This document shows positions 33,731-46,389 of a stretch of DNA of 64,000 nt, piece by piece (within the stretch, counting starts at the first letter, position 1; the number at the start of each line of letters is the position of its first letter). The notes under the pieces are model-generated. The model searched no databases and was not told where the DNA came from. It saw only the letters and a program-made list of their open reading frames with translations. Source of the stretch: Nemophila menziesii (taxonomy: Eukaryota; Streptophyta; Magnoliopsida; Boraginales; Hydrophyllaceae); contig JARWIR010000003.1 in the NCBI GenBank assembly GCA_029959085.1, positions 38,179,505-38,243,504 of the forward strand, given 5' to 3'. The translations under genes were made by a program, and so were the position numbers.

Positions 33731-35290
33731 TGTTGGTCCTTTGTGTGTTCTAAACAAATGCAAATGATAATCGAACCACAACCGCAAGTGTACGGTTGTC
33801 CCAAGTAGTATATATGATAAAACAGATTCGTTCCAAGGACGGGATGGTTGACTACAATGTTTAGCAGATAATGATTGGTTGCACTTATGAAAGCAAGTAA
33901 ATAAAATATGTTTGTTTGGTTTTGTTTATTAAAAACTACTAAATGAAAGATAAATTATAAATGCAAGTAAAAGCTAAGACGCAAGTAAAATGAGTGAAAA
34001 CGCAGTATGAGAAGTAGTACTTGAGAACGCAAGGATCCTCCCAATCTTATTTCCTAACTTATGTTGTTTAAGGGCTAAATTGGACAATTACAATGGTCGG
34101 GATTCTAAATTCCTTATACCCCCGTCAGGGTGGACTATAAGGCGATCCTAAAGTGTCACTAGTCCCGTCAGGGTAGATATGATCCACCGTTGGATGTTTA
34201 AGATTTATTACCTCATTGGCCCTAGAATTAGCTAAGTTCGTCAGAATCAATAGCTTCTATCCTAGATTGAATAAATGGTTCAGTATTTAAACCCTCCGTC
34301 AGGATGATCCAATTGCCACTAATTGGAATAGCCTAAATACTAACACCTGTTCCTAGTTCATGACGCTAAAAACAGTAAAATAATCTCAATTTATTGAAAA
34401 GAGTAAAAGCCCTAATCTAGTTTAATTTAACAGAATCCCAAATTCAACATTCGTTATTCAATAAAATTGGGATTCACCCATTGTTTGTTCTCAAGCACTA
34501 TGAATTGTTTAGCTCATATTAAAACGAAATACTAAATTAAAAGAAATGGAATTCATATTTGATTACAAAATTAAATATAAAAAGAACCTAATTTCCGGAA
34601 TTGGAATGACTGAGAACGGAGATATAGACCCTCTCCAGTTCTTGCAGCTTCTTCTTTCTTCCTTCTGTTGCTTCTCTCTGGTGTTTAATCTTGTGGAATG
34701 TGAATTGTATGAAAAATAGAAGCCCAGACCTCCTTTTATAGGCATAAAAACGGATTAGGGCTTGGACCAGAAAATAAAACACTAATTAAATGTCCAAGCC
34801 CAATTTCTAAGCCCAAAATCCCGTAACTGCTGATACCCCTTCACTAAAACGGCTTTTACCGATGTGTTATGACTCCGATTGACCTCATTCCAGTTGCTAA
34901 AGTTCCGTAACTCGATAAGGAATGTTCTCTTCAAATGTCAGCGGCTAAATCATCGCTTAAGCACCTCGAAATCAGCAATCTATGGCCTGGAAAATGGATT
35001 TTCAGCTCTAAAAATAATATCTTCGGGATTTATCTTCAAGTCTTGACTCTAATTCACGATCTTTGACTTTCTCCTCGGATTCCTCTCCTAGCTAACATCT
35101 AAAACCTGTAAACTTTCCACTAAAAATACCAATATTACGCGCAAAAGCTTAATAATTTAAAAATGCTAGAAATAAAAAGGGAATTCCGGATTATTGCATA
35201 TTTAGTCCAAAAGTCTATCAAATTAATTAAATAAACACCAAAAATGATGTCTCCTAAGGGTCGAAAATAAGAACAATTAGGTAGACATCA
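33731..35290 (-). repeat. E1 5' LTR
   Basis: 1560 bp. TATA box TATAAAA at 34734-34740 on -. The first bases on - are TGATGTCTAC and a near inverted copy GGAGACATCA lies 37-46 bp inside. Confidence 0.95.
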
Positions 35291-36466
35291 ATAGTTCACT
35301 TTCTAGTAAGACGAAAAAGGGTTAAACGGGTTAAGAGAGTAGAGAAAATCTAGCTGTGTTGAGATCAAAGAGTGAAAAGGTTTCAACTTTCAAGGAGAAG
35401 ACGCCACAACCTCTACAAATTGAGATTCCTATACCCGAGATGAATGAAGCTTCAGATACCTTGTTAGCATCCGCAAAGAAACACTTACCGGACTTTCCCT
35501 TTACTCATGAGAGAGTATTCGAAAAAGAAGTTGGAGAAGGTGATTACAAGAGATTCTTAGAGATAGGAGATAGATTGGGTTGGTCTACATTCATGATGAG
35601 ATGTTCAAATTTATGTATGGAGTTAGTCTCCAATTCTATCTAGGCCTCTTTAGCCGAGATAGTGATGGTCGTGTTCTAGTTAGAGGAAAGTTAGTTTCTT
35701 TTACAGTTGAAGAGATTAGAAACCACTTCTAGTTCAAGAAATTGGTCAGACCATGTAAGTTTAAAGAAGCGGTGGAAAATATTAAGACAGTCGATTGGAA
35801 TAAACTTTTTGAGCATGTATTGGATGAAGAAAAAGTGCAATCACATAAGGGAGAATTGAAGGCACCATGGCCTTACAAATGTCTTCAAGCATATACTAGA
35901 GTTTGGCACAATTTTTTACGCCAAACGCCTTTGGAAACACGCAAACTTCGGATGTAACTAAGAAGAGCGCCATCTTCTTGAATTGTACCTTAAGATGGGA
36001 AGAAGTAGATGTGGAACAGTTGATATTTGAGGAGGTGATGATATTTTTGGTCTCTTCCCTTATGTTATTTAATGTGAAATATCCTACTATGATCACATGC
36101 CTTGTACGAAAAGCGAATGTAATACCGGGTGAAGGAGAGAAACTAATGTATAAGATGAGCAATAATATCGACAATACTTGGATCAAGACAATTTTGAGAG
36201 GAATAGGAGTTACGATACCTCCACAAGATAAATCAAAAGAAGAGGATCGTATTTAGCGAGATAAGGTAGATGAGCGATTGGATAAATTTGAAGTAGATCA
36301 AACTTTCTTGGCCAATGATGTGTCACAAATCAAATCTGATCTGGTGCACATCATGACACTCCTTGAGCCATTAAAGCGCAATTTAGCGAAAGATCCAGTA
36401 AATCCTATATTGAATGTTGATAAAGCGAGGCGATTACCTCGAGAGTATGTTCTCTTTCTTTCTTAA
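35291..36466 (+). pseudogene. H1 env-like ORF, 3' part (Athila downstream ORF), broken
   Basis: Continues the frame opened at 26075. The N-terminal stretch KTPQPLQIEIPIP.. leads to a conserved core: RLGW, FYLGLFSRD, VRGKLVSFTVEEIRN, DWNKLF, then ARVWHNF and a hydrophobic segment FEEVMIFLVSSLMLFNVKYP near 36020-36090. This pattern matches the putative plant transposon protein domain found downstream of pol in Athila elements. The tail (36278-36466) is coiled-coil-like. Two frameshifts (near 35600 and in a T-run near 35915) and stops (near 35320, 35727, TAG 36254) break it. The role of this ORF is unproven; I see no clear signal peptide. Confidence 0.65.
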
Positions 36467-36521
36467 CACTTATGCATATGCTTTATTTGCTTGTATTTAA
36501 TTTCTTTTTGGAGTCTTTTTC

Positions 36522-36541
36522 GAGTCGTGTGGACACGCCTC
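36522..36541 (+). promoter_or_regulatory. Conserved hairpin in H1 3' region (one mismatch)
   Basis: GAGTCGTGTGGACACGCCTC, the H1 version of the GAGTCGTG..CACGACTC hairpin, with one base of the stem changed. Confidence 0.55.
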
Positions 36542-37978
36542 ATTTTTTACTCGAGGGTATGGGGATTCGTTGTCTCTCATCTCCATTTTTATGTAAATTT
36601 ACTGGTTTTAGAAGAAATTGAAATTTTTGATACATGGGATTTAGATGTAGAGTGTGTTTAATAGCTTGAAAACATAAGCTTAGTGAGGTAACGATAGTAA
36701 GTGATATGTTTATGAGTTGTTTTACTTTGTATGCTTTGAGTATAAACGTGAAACACACATTGATAGTAAAGAAAAGATTAGTAAGTAATGCGGTAGAAGT
36801 ATGTTTGATCTTAGGACGCCTTGAGTGGTGTGTTGGTCATGGGATCCAAGCTAGTTGATAAACCCATTTGACAAACGCGCTAAAGGTAAGAGAATAACGA
36901 AATTGCATAGTTTAGAAAGTGATTAAAGCGGTTATTTGATAAGCCCCTTGTTGCCTTTTAGCTTGCTGTCCATTTATTATATTTATATCCTTCTCAGCCC
37001 CTTCTAGCCTTTCTAAAGCCTTTTTATTAGCCATGTTATAAGACATATCCCTTTAGATTGTAGGACTTTTCCATATGACCCGCACTTGAATCGCGATGCA
37101 TAGACAATTGTTTTAAAGCTTGAGTTTGGGGTGGTGGGTCCACCATTATGGGAAATATTATTGGGTTGGGAATTTTGAGCTTATTAATTTTTCTCTATAT
37201 TTTGATGATGATTCACTGTTTATTATATTGTAACCCTTTGCAGGGGTGAAAGTTATGAAAAGAAAAGAAAAAATATGAGAAAGAAATAACATGATATCTC
37301 ACATCAAAAAGAGAGTCATAGTTATACAAAAGAAAGAAAGAAAAATGATATAAAAAGATTAAAATTATTTGGACCGGCAAAGTGGAATTTTTATGTGATC
37401 ATCTTTATGCTTTATTCGGTTATTGGGGATGCTGATCAGAGCATCAAAATCATTGGGTTGAGTGAGACTGTTTTATGAGAGTAACTCAAGCTCCAGGGCG
37501 ATTCGTTGATGGCTAGTGAGGAGAGAGCCAAAAGCTCACTCTAAATTATCCAAATATACTATCATACCGTTCCTAAGCCAACATTACAACCCTAAAGACC
37601 TTTTGATTCTTTTCTATATGATCTAGAAGTGATTGAACTGTTAGAGAGTAGTTAGGTGGATCTTTGGATACTAGTGAAGTCCGATGAAGAATCTATAGCC
37701 TCCTTGGTAAGCTAAGTGAAGAACCTCTCCTTCGTGCATTGCAAAGCTAATTTTATCTTGAATTTGAGTTGTGTTGATGGTGAATATGACAAGTGTGCAG
37801 GTAAATTAGTTTGTAAATATTATTACATGAAATTTTCTGAGTAGTTTCTTTGAGTTTATTTTAAATATTCTGCTATCTTCTTTCCACTGTGCTTAATTGA
37901 AGCAGGTGTGTATTTAGAGGCTGCCCTTTGTTCTTATCTTTATTGTATCAGGACGATACAACTTTGAGTTGGGGGTCT
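36542..37978 (+). other. H1 3' non-coding region and polypurine tract
   Basis: No gene. Contains the AGTGAG...CTCACT hairpin at 37515-37540 and ends with the polypurine tract TTTGAGTTGGGGGTCT just before the LTR at 37979. Confidence 0.65.
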
Positions 37979-38623
37979 TAATGTCTCCCTATTTGTGATA
38001 TAATAATCTAGGTTGGAGACATCATTTTAGGTGTTTATGATTAATTAATTATAGATTTTTTATTTGTATTTTGATAATTTCTTATTTCTTGTCTTGATTT
38101 GATGAATTATTATTTTTAGAGCATGTTTGGTTTAATTTGTGTGTTAATATGAATCTTTAAAGATATATGAATTATAATTAGATTTCAAATCAATTATAAA
38201 GTGATAAGGAAATAATATATGGAAAGAATCAAGAGATAAAAGGAAGTAGAGATAAAATAGGAAAGGAAAAGCTGCCAAGAATCTAAAATTCTGCAGCTAC
38301 GTCTACTAAAGTGAATTAAATTCAAATAGGCTGGGAATTTGAGTGATAAATCAAAATATTAAGTGTATATCTTTTTTCTGCGGTCGTTTCGATATAAAGT
38401 AGGCGAAAATCGGTTCAATAAGGAAGGATATACGACCAAAACAAAGACAACAGTGTTTATCCTATCTCCTATATTTTAGGAAACGAATTTGAGTTGGACT
38501 TGGACTCAAATTTTTTTTTTCTACGCTAATATTACGACCTAAGGTCTTCCTAACACCTATAAATACAACCTCTTATCATTGTAAACTTTTCCTTGGCTCT
38601 CCTTAACTAGTACTTAGTATTAT
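37979..38623 (+). repeat. H1 3' LTR, left part
   Basis: Begins TAATGTCTCC (TG mutated to TA). TATA box TATAAATA at 38558-38565. Interrupted by E2 after 38623; the rest is at 51704-52547, giving an LTR of about 1.49 kb. Confidence 0.8.
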
Positions 38624-40132
38624 TGGTGTCGACTAGGGTATGATAAAATAATAGATAAATAAGTGCAAATAAACACCCTAGCCTATCACGGTTTCGCAAG
38701 TATACAGATCGTATGCAAGTTTTAATAAATATGTAAGATTCGTTCCGCAGAGACTACGAAGGTTAGGGGAATCTTATGCAATAATCGAGTGCAAATATTA
38801 AAAGCTAGAACAAATAAAACGCAGAGAAATAAAAGACAAATAGATTTTTATTTGATTTTTTATTAACTAAATTAAACTAATAAAGTAAAGACAGAAAATT
38901 AAATGCAAGAGAAGAAGTTAGTATGAGAGTTTGGCTTGAGTACATAGCATGTAATCCCCACTAGTTTTGCCGTTACAAACATGTAAGGGTGAATTATGTA
39001 CTATTTCAATAATCGGTTCCAACTGCGCTAGGTAGTTTTAAATAGGGTTTACCTGTGTCAATAAGGAGTCCTAAGCAAACTGTTCCTGCAATTGGTTAAA
39101 TAGCAATACACTAAACCATGGTGATTATCTAGTTAGGTTGATTTGTCAGATCTAAACCGGACACCAGACGTTATGTGCTAAACCTATAGTTAAATATATC
39201 GTTGTCAATGATTACTTAACTCCTATGATGGTAATTCTATATGGTCGCGATCCACAAGAACGCAGAATATAAATCCAAACACATAAACAGAGAATAAAAA
39301 CAATAATTCAATTTAAAACATAAAATTCCCAAATTAGATAGATGTCAACCAAAACTACGGTTCATACATATATGTTAAAACTCAAGGTAAATAGAATTTA
39401 GTTCATACTAATGGAAGAAAAGAAAGAAATTACAAATTCAAAGGTTGAAGAAGACATTATTGATGAACAACTCCTTCCAGACTTCTTTTCTTGTGTTGTA
39501 AGCTTCCTCTTGGCTTAAGGTTTTACCAAGGATGATTTTCTAATGTTAAGAGGCTGTATATATAGTGTATAGGTTGACCTAATCGTTTTCTTGAAGGAGA
39601 AGGTAAGTATTGAACTCCTAGCCCAACTCAAATTCGTAGCCCAAAAATGTGACTCAACCCCATTTTTTTTTGTCCTAACAACTTCAATTCTTATCCGTTT
39701 GACGCATATGAGTAGTCGAAATTCATCGTCTCGGAAAGATATTTAACTTTGCTCTTGACCGTTTCTCCAGATTCCTCACCGATTTTGAGATATAAGCTGA
39801 TTTGTGGTCGTAGGTGCTGGAATTCAGATTTATGGCAGGTTTTCCTTTTCAATATTTTTAGCTTTTACTTATTTATCTTTAATTTCCATGTTTATCTTCT
39901 TTCCTTTAGCTCTTGGAACCAACTTGGACTTTAATTAATTACCATATATCTCTAAAGCTTCACATTAAATAAATAATTAAACCCAATATGCTCTAAAAAT
40001 AATAAATAATCAATTCAAGACCCAAAATAGGGAAGTATTCTAAATCATGCGAAAATCGACCTATAAACTAATAAATACGCCTAAAATGATGTCTCAGAAA
40101 TAGATTTTATTATCACAAATGAGGAGACATCA
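38624..40132 (-). repeat. E2 3' LTR
   Basis: 1509 bp, TGATGTCTCC...ACACCA on -. The polypurine tract TTTGAGTTGGGGGTCT precedes it at 40133-40148. Confidence 0.95.
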
Positions 40133-41555
40133 AGACCCCCAACTCAAAGTTATATCGTCCCGATACAATAAAAATAAAGAACAGTAGAGTAGTCAAATAA
40201 ACAAGAAGAAGAAGTCGGAGGAGAATAAGAACAGAACACAATGAATGATCCTAGAGCATAATATCTAAAAAGTCTCATGTAGTAATGCTCAAGAAATAAT
40301 GCACATGTATGCTTAATATACACGTAATTAATAATCCATGAATTCAAGTCAAGATTAATTTCGCAATGCCGGAAGGAGAGGTTGATAACTTAGTTCATGC
40401 TAATGGCTATAGGTTGTTCATAGGTCTTAATATAGCATCCAATGGTCCACCTACCTACTACCTAATAGCTCAATTGTTTCTCCACCAAGTAGTTAGAAAT
40501 CCTAAGGTCTTTGGTTATAACGTGGCTTAGGGAGGGTGTGGTATATTTGGATATATGAAAAGTGAGCTTTTGGCTCTCTCCTCACTAGCCATCAACGAAT
40601 CGCCCTAGAGCTTGAGTTTTCACTCGAAGATGTTCCCACTCAACCCAATTTTTGATGCTTTTGATGTGCATCCCCAATAATCCCAAATAAAACCTTTCAA
40701 GATGATAATCAAATTCCACTTTGCCGGTCCGAATATATATTTTTTTCATATCAATTTTTTCTTTTGTATAGCTATGACTATCTTTTTGATGTCGAGATAT
40801 CACGCTATTTTTTCATAATTATTCTTTTTTATAATCTTAGCTCGTAGCTTCTTTTTCATTCACTATTACCCCGACAAAGGGTTACAATGATCACTTTTTC
40901 ATCATCAATAAAATCACAATTACAGTTTCCCAAACCCAATGTTCCCTAATGATGAAACCCACCACCCTAAACTCAAGCTCTAAAAACGACTTGTTTCAGG
41001 TTTTGCGATTCGAGGGCGGGTCATATAGATAAGTCCTACAAACTAAGGGTATGGATTATAATGTGGTTAAATAAAAGGCTTTAGAAAGGCTCAGGGGGGC
41101 TAAGACGGATAAATAATAACAATAATCAAATAAAAAGGGTGAGAAGGTATAAAAGGCTTCAAGTGGCTTCTATATGAAAGAACAACCTTATTCAGTTTTT
41201 TAACTACCGGATTTTGTTACTTTTTCACTAATAGTTCATAGACAAGTGGGTTTTCAACTGATTTCAAACCTCACGTTCTACACACCAAATAACTCTCCCT
41301 AAGTTTCAACCTAACTTATTAGCATTGCTCATTAACTTTTCTATCTTTTATTTCCTGTTTTCATACATGCATGCTAAACATATTTATGACATCTTTCAAA
41401 AACATACTACTTACTATCATTGACCTAATTAAAATCATGCTCAAATAGGTACATTCAACATATTCTATGCCTTAATTCAACCCAAAAATTTTAAATTTTA
41501 TGCAAAAACGAAAAGGAAGATGAGGACAACGAAACCCCACCCCCAACTCAAAAGT
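40133..41555 (-). other. E2 3' non-coding region with polypurine tract
   Basis: No gene. The polypurine tract is at 40133-40148 and the AGTGAG...CTCACT hairpin at 40561-40586. Confidence 0.65.
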
Positions 41556-41575
41556 GAGTCGTGTCCCCACGACTC
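41556..41575 (-). promoter_or_regulatory. Conserved hairpin in E2 3' region
   Basis: GAGTCGTGTCCCCACGACTC, identical to the E1 hairpin, next to a purine tract (on -: TTGAGTTGGGGGTGGGG). Confidence 0.7.
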
Positions 41576-41663
41576 GAAAAAGACTCAATAAAGCAATAAA
41601 ATTTAAAATTAAAACTAAACTAAACTAAACTACCTCATGCATACAAGCTATTAAGAAAGAGAA

Positions 41664-42125
41664 TTAGAGTGGTGTACCCGGCTGGCCATAAAGATCCATG
41701 ATGTCTTCCTCCGAAGAAGAAGAAGGAGACAAATAATTGTCAATATCCATGTTCGTAGTAACCTCTTCCAAGTGTGAATTAATCTGTGTAATTTCCGCCC
41801 AAAGTTCTCTTTTTTCTTCTCTTCAACGTTCGACTTCATGTTGCAATTTAATAGCCCATGGGGGAATACAAGAATTATCCTTAGAGGAGGAGGAGGGGGA
41901 AGAACCTTGATCATGAATCTTTGTCTTTTCTTTAGGCTTTGATGGTACAGACATCCTAGCTATTAATCTCTTTGGTAGTGGTTGTGTTGGTGCCTCTTCT
42001 TTTGATTCTTCAATAGCCTCTTCAAGATTGATAGGATTTTCAATGGTGGCTCCAGGCACTCTTTTGTTCTTCCCTAGGATGGAACACTTCCTCTTGTAAT
42101 CCATAGCATCAGTTATGTTTGTCAT
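41664..42125 (-). pseudogene. E2 small downstream ORF
   Basis: ATG at 42125 follows a purine-tract copy (TTGAGTTGTGGGTCAATCAAAC on -). About 154 codons with one in-frame TGA at 41823. Begins M-T-N-I-T-D-A-M-D-Y-K-R-K, slightly like the start of the H1 env-like ORF (both MT...). Then acidic (EEAIEESKEEAP), Ser-rich and again acidic (SSSSEEDIMD). No domain or membrane segment seen. A truncated second copy lies at 44149-44366. Confidence 0.5.
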
Positions 42126-42498
42126 GTTTGATTGACCCACAACTCAAGTTACACCAAGGATGAATTAAAAATTTAAGAAAGATTGGTGTGGCTTGAGTTT
42201 GTTGCTTGGAATTAATGAAAGAGAAAGGTTTCTTGATGAATCTTGAAAGAAATCTTGAAATCTTGATGTTCTTGATGGTGTTTTATGGTGTAGTGTGATG
42301 AATTTGATGAAGAAAATGTGTTTATGGAGGATGGAGGAGAGTATTATTGATGTTGTTGTGTTAATTGTGGAGGTTTGTACAAGCTTCAAGGTGTATTTAT
42401 AGTGTTTGGGTCTGAAAATTTCGTGTAGAGAAGGCTAGGGTTAACTCTTGATAAGGTAAGAAGTGGAATATGAAATAAATTCTTCAAAACCGACCTAG

Positions 42499-42861
42499 CG
42501 CCGGCATACCGGCCATATCGGCGGCATACCAGTGATGGACATGTCTACTTCTTGCACCTCTCGGTAAAGAACCCGTGTCACCAACCCGAGGCCACGTGTT
42601 CTTGGTTCGCCGGCATACCGGCGGTATTCACCGGCATGCCGGTGTTGTTTTTCGTCCAGAAACAACTCCGACAAAAAACCCATGCCTTGGAACCCGTGGG
42701 CACGTGTTTCTCCTCTGGCTGGCATACCGGTGCCCTGAGCGGCATGCCGGTGCGCCTGGCCTTTCTTTTTCGACCTCTCGGCAAAGAACCCGAGTCACCA
42801 ACCCTTGGGCACGTGTTTTGCCACCGGCATGCCGGTGGTTTGACCGGCCTACCGGCCAGTG
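42499..42861 (-). repeat. E2 palindrome array, copy 1 (ACCGGCATGCCGGT)
   Basis: About nine copies of CCGGCAT(A/G)CCGG-type palindromes, the best being the perfect 14-mer ACCGGCATGCCGGT, at about 42499, 42610, 42640, 42718, 42740 and 42822-42861. Between the integrase stop (43145) and the small ORF start (42125). Confidence 0.85.
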
Positions 42862-43144
42862 AACCGAATCTTTCCCAAGTATTTCCTTTTGACCCCAAAC
42901 TCATTTCCTGCACAATAAGACACTACCTTTCTCTCCTATTAGCTTGTAAACACAATTAAAAATATACACTAACTTAGAAATATACACTACAAAACATAAA
43001 ACTAATCTAAAAAGCAATTAAAACAAGGGGTGTCTCCCAAAAGCACTTTTGTTTAACGTCTTTGAGTTAGACGTGTACCTCAGGCTAAGCGTGTTCTTCG
43101 AGAATGATTGTCTCTTCTCGACCAAAGTCTTCACTGTCATGGTA

Positions 43145-44148
43145 TCATTTCAAATGCTGACCATTCACCATGAATGTCCTTTGTTCGGTTGGATGTTCAA
43201 TTTCAATCGCTCCATGCGGTGTGACTTTCGTAACAATGTAAGGTCCTCCCCAACGGGACTTAAGCTTTCCTGGATAATTTGAGAATCGAGATTTGTATAA
43301 TAGTACCTTTTCTCCTCTCTCGAAATGCTTTGGACGGAGTCGTTTATCATGCCATATCTTTGTTTTCTCCTTATAGAGACGTGAATTTTCATAGGCCAGA
43401 TAGTGAAACTCCTCCAATTCGTTCAACTGCATCAACCTTTGTTTCCCGGCCAATTCTGGGTCTAGATTCAGAGTTTTAATAGCCCAGAAGGCTCGAGCTT
43501 CAATCTCAATAGGTAGATGACATGCTTTGGCGTAGACCATGCGATATGGAGATTCCCCAACTGGTGTTTTAAATGATGTTCTGTAAGCCCAGAGAGCATC
43601 ATCTAGCTTTAATGACCAGTCATTCCTTGTTTTATTCACGGTCTTCTTAAGGATAGATTTAATTTCTCGATTAGAAACTTCAGCTTCACCGTTAGTTTGT
43701 AGGTGATAACCGGTTGAGATGTGGTGTCTCACTCCAAACTTACGAAGGAGGGCTCTCAATTGAGCATTGATGAAATGGGTACATTTATCATTGATGAGAA
43801 CACGTGGCGTAGCATGTCTTGAAAAGATATGTGTCTTTAAGAATTTTATCACTGTTTAAGCATCGTTCTTTGGTGTTGCCACTGCTTCTACCCATTTTGA
43901 TACATAATCTACCAGTAAGCAAAATATAAAGATTACCATGGGAAGTGATGAAAGGTCCCATGAAATCTATTCCCCATACATCAAAGATTTCGACTTCTAG
44001 AATATTGTTAAGTGGCATCGCATCCCTTTTTGATATATTACCAGTGAACTACATCTTTGACATGACTGGACGAAACGATGACAATCTCTGTGTAGGGTAG
44101 GCCAATAGAAACCGGATTGAAGAATTTTAGTTGCAGTTCTATCGACTT
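43145..44148 (-). pseudogene. E2 integrase fragment in tandem copy 1
   Basis: Second copy of the integrase from about the core domain start to the natural stop, cut at the duplication junction. It carries the same frameshift and TAA (43856) as the proximal copy at 45386, so the damage predates the duplication. Confidence 0.9.
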
Positions 44149-46389
44149 TGATCATGAATCTTTGTCTTTTCTTTAGGCTTTGATGGTACAGACATCCTAG
44201 CTGTTAATCTCTTTGGTAGTGGTTGTGTTGGTGCCTCTTCTTTTGATTCTTCAATAGCCTCTTCAAGATTGATAGGATTTTCAATGGTGGCTCCAGGCAC
44301 TCTTTTGTTCTTCCCTAGGATGGAACACTTCCTCTTGTAATCCATAGCATCAGTTATGTTTGTCATGTTTGATTGACCCACAACTCAAGTTACACCAAGG
44401 ATGAATTAAAAAGTTAAGAAAGATTGGTGTGGCTTGAGTTTGTTGCTTGGAATTAATGAAAGAGAAAGGTTTCTTGATGAATCTTGAAAGAAATCTTGAA
44501 ATCTTGATGTTCTTGATGGTGTTTTATGGTGTAGTGTGATGAATTTGATGAAGAAAATGTGTTTATGGAGGATGGAGGAGAGTATTATTGATGTTGTTGT
44601 GTTAATTGTGGAGGTTTGTACAAGCTTCAAGGTGTATTTATAGTGTTTGGGTCTGAAAATTTCGTGTAGAGGAGGCTAGGGTTAACTCTTGATAAGGTAA
44701 GAAGTGGAATATGAAATAAATTCTTCAAAACCGACCTAGCGCCGGCATACCGGCCATATCGGCGGCATACCAGTGATGGACATGTCTACTTCTTGCACCT
44801 CTCGGTAAAGAACCCGTGTCACCAACCCGAGGCCACGTGTTCTTGGTTCGCCGGCATACCGGCGGTATTCACCGGCATGCCGGTGTTGTTTTTCGTCCAG
44901 AAACAACTCCGACAAAAAACCCATGCCTTGGAACCCGTGGGCACGTGTTTCTCCTCTGGCTGGCATACCGGTGCCCTGAGCGGCATGCCGGTGCGCCTGG
45001 CCTTTCTTTTTCGACCTCTCGGCAAAGAACCCGAGTCACCAACCCTTGGGCACGTGTTTTGCCACCGGCATGCCGGTGGTTTGACCGGCCTACCGGCCAG
45101 TGAACCGAATCTTTCCCAAGTATTTCCTTTTGACCCCAAACTCATTTCCTGCACAATAAGACACTACCTTTCTCTCCTATTAGCTTGTAAACACAATTAA
45201 AAATATACACTAACTTAGAAATATACACTACAAAACATAAAACTAATCTAAAAAGCAATTAAAACAAGGGGTGTCTCCCAAAAGCACTTTTGTTTAACGT
45301 CTTTGAGTTAGACGTGTACCTCAGGCTAAGCGTGTTCTTCGAGAATGATTGTCTCTTCTCGACCAAAGTCTTCACTGTCATGGTATCATTTCAAATGCTG
45401 ACCATTCACCATGAATGTCCTTTGTTCGGTTGGATGTTCAATTTCAATCGCTCCATGCGGTGTGACTTTCGTAACAATGTAAGGTCCTCCCCAACGGGAC
45501 TTAAGCTTTCCTGGATAATTTGAGAATCGAGATTTGTATAATAGTACCTTTTCTCCTCTCTCGAAATGCTTTGGACGGAGTCGTTTATCATGCCATATCT
45601 TTGTTTTCTCCTTATAGAGACGTGAATTTTCATAGGCCAGATAGTGAAACTCCTCCAATTCGTTCAACTGCATCAACCTTTGTTTCCCGGCCAATTCTGG
45701 GTCTAGATTCAGAGTTTTAATAGCCCAGAAGGCTCGAGCTTCAATCTCAATAGGTAGATGACATGCTTTGGCGTAGACCATGCGATATGGAGATTCCCCA
45801 ACTGGTGTTTTAAATGATGTTCTGTAAGCCCAGAGAGCATCATCTAGCTTTAATGACCAGTCATTCCTTGTTTTATTCACGGTCTTCTTAAGGATAGATT
45901 TAATTTCTCGATTAGAAACTTCAGCTTCACCGTTAGTTTGTAGGTGATAACCGGTTGAGATGTGGTGTCTCACTCCAAACTTACGAAGGAGGGCTCTCAA
46001 TTGAGCATTGATGAAATGGGTACATTTATCATTGATGAGAACACGTGGCGTAGCATGTCTTGAAAAGATATGTGTCTTTAAGAATTTTATCACTGTTTAA
46101 GCATCGTTCTTTGGTGTTGCCACTGCTTCTACCCATTTTGATACATAATCTACCAGTAAGCAAAATATAAAGATTACCATGGGAAGTGATGAAAGGTCCC
46201 ATGAAATCTATTCCCCATACATCAAAGATTTCGACTTCTAGAATATTGTTAAGTGGCATCGCATCCCTTTTTGATATATTACCAGTGAACTACATCTTTG
46301 ACATGACTGGACGAAACGATGACAATCTCTGTGTAGGGTAGGCCAATAGAAACCGGATTGAAGAATTTTAGTTGCAGTTCTATCGACTT
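44149..46389 (-). repeat. E2 tandem duplication, copy 2 (proximal)
   Basis: Copy continuous with the upstream pol sequence. Its small ORF is cut by the junction at 44149. Confidence 0.95.
44740..45102 (-). repeat. E2 palindrome array, copy 2
   Basis: Duplicate of 42499-42861, 2241 bp away and apparently identical. Lies between the integrase stop at 45386 and the truncated small ORF (44366). Confidence 0.85.

Larger units (their letters stand above)
26174..35290 (-). mobile_element. Athila-type Gypsy element E1, 9.1 kb, lacks RT and IN core
   Basis: Two LTRs (33731-35290 as 5', 26174-27735 as 3') and a 5-bp target duplication ATAGT at 26169-26173 and 35291-35295. By eye the LTRs differ at about 18 sites plus one 2-bp indel in about 1560 bp (about 1.2%), so the insertion is fairly recent. 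The internal order on - is PBS, gag, protease, integrase tail, palindrome array, small downstream ORF, hairpin, polypurine tract. Reverse transcriptase, RNase H and the integrase core are deleted, so it must have moved with proteins from another copy. Confidence 0.95.
41908..44148 (-). repeat. E2 tandem duplication, copy 1 (distal)
   Basis: 2241 bp identical to 44149-46389 except for about three substitutions seen by eye (near 41966, 42177 and 42431). Contains a 5'-truncated integrase (43145-44148), the palindrome array (42499-42861) and most of the small ORF. At the junction (44148/44149) only 2-3 bases (TT) are shared between the joined ends. Confidence 0.95.

Noticed and set aside
42552..42959. 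135-residue plus-strand ORF (and its copy at 44793-45200)
   Set aside because: Lies antisense across the E2 palindrome array; open only because CCGG palindromes lack stops.
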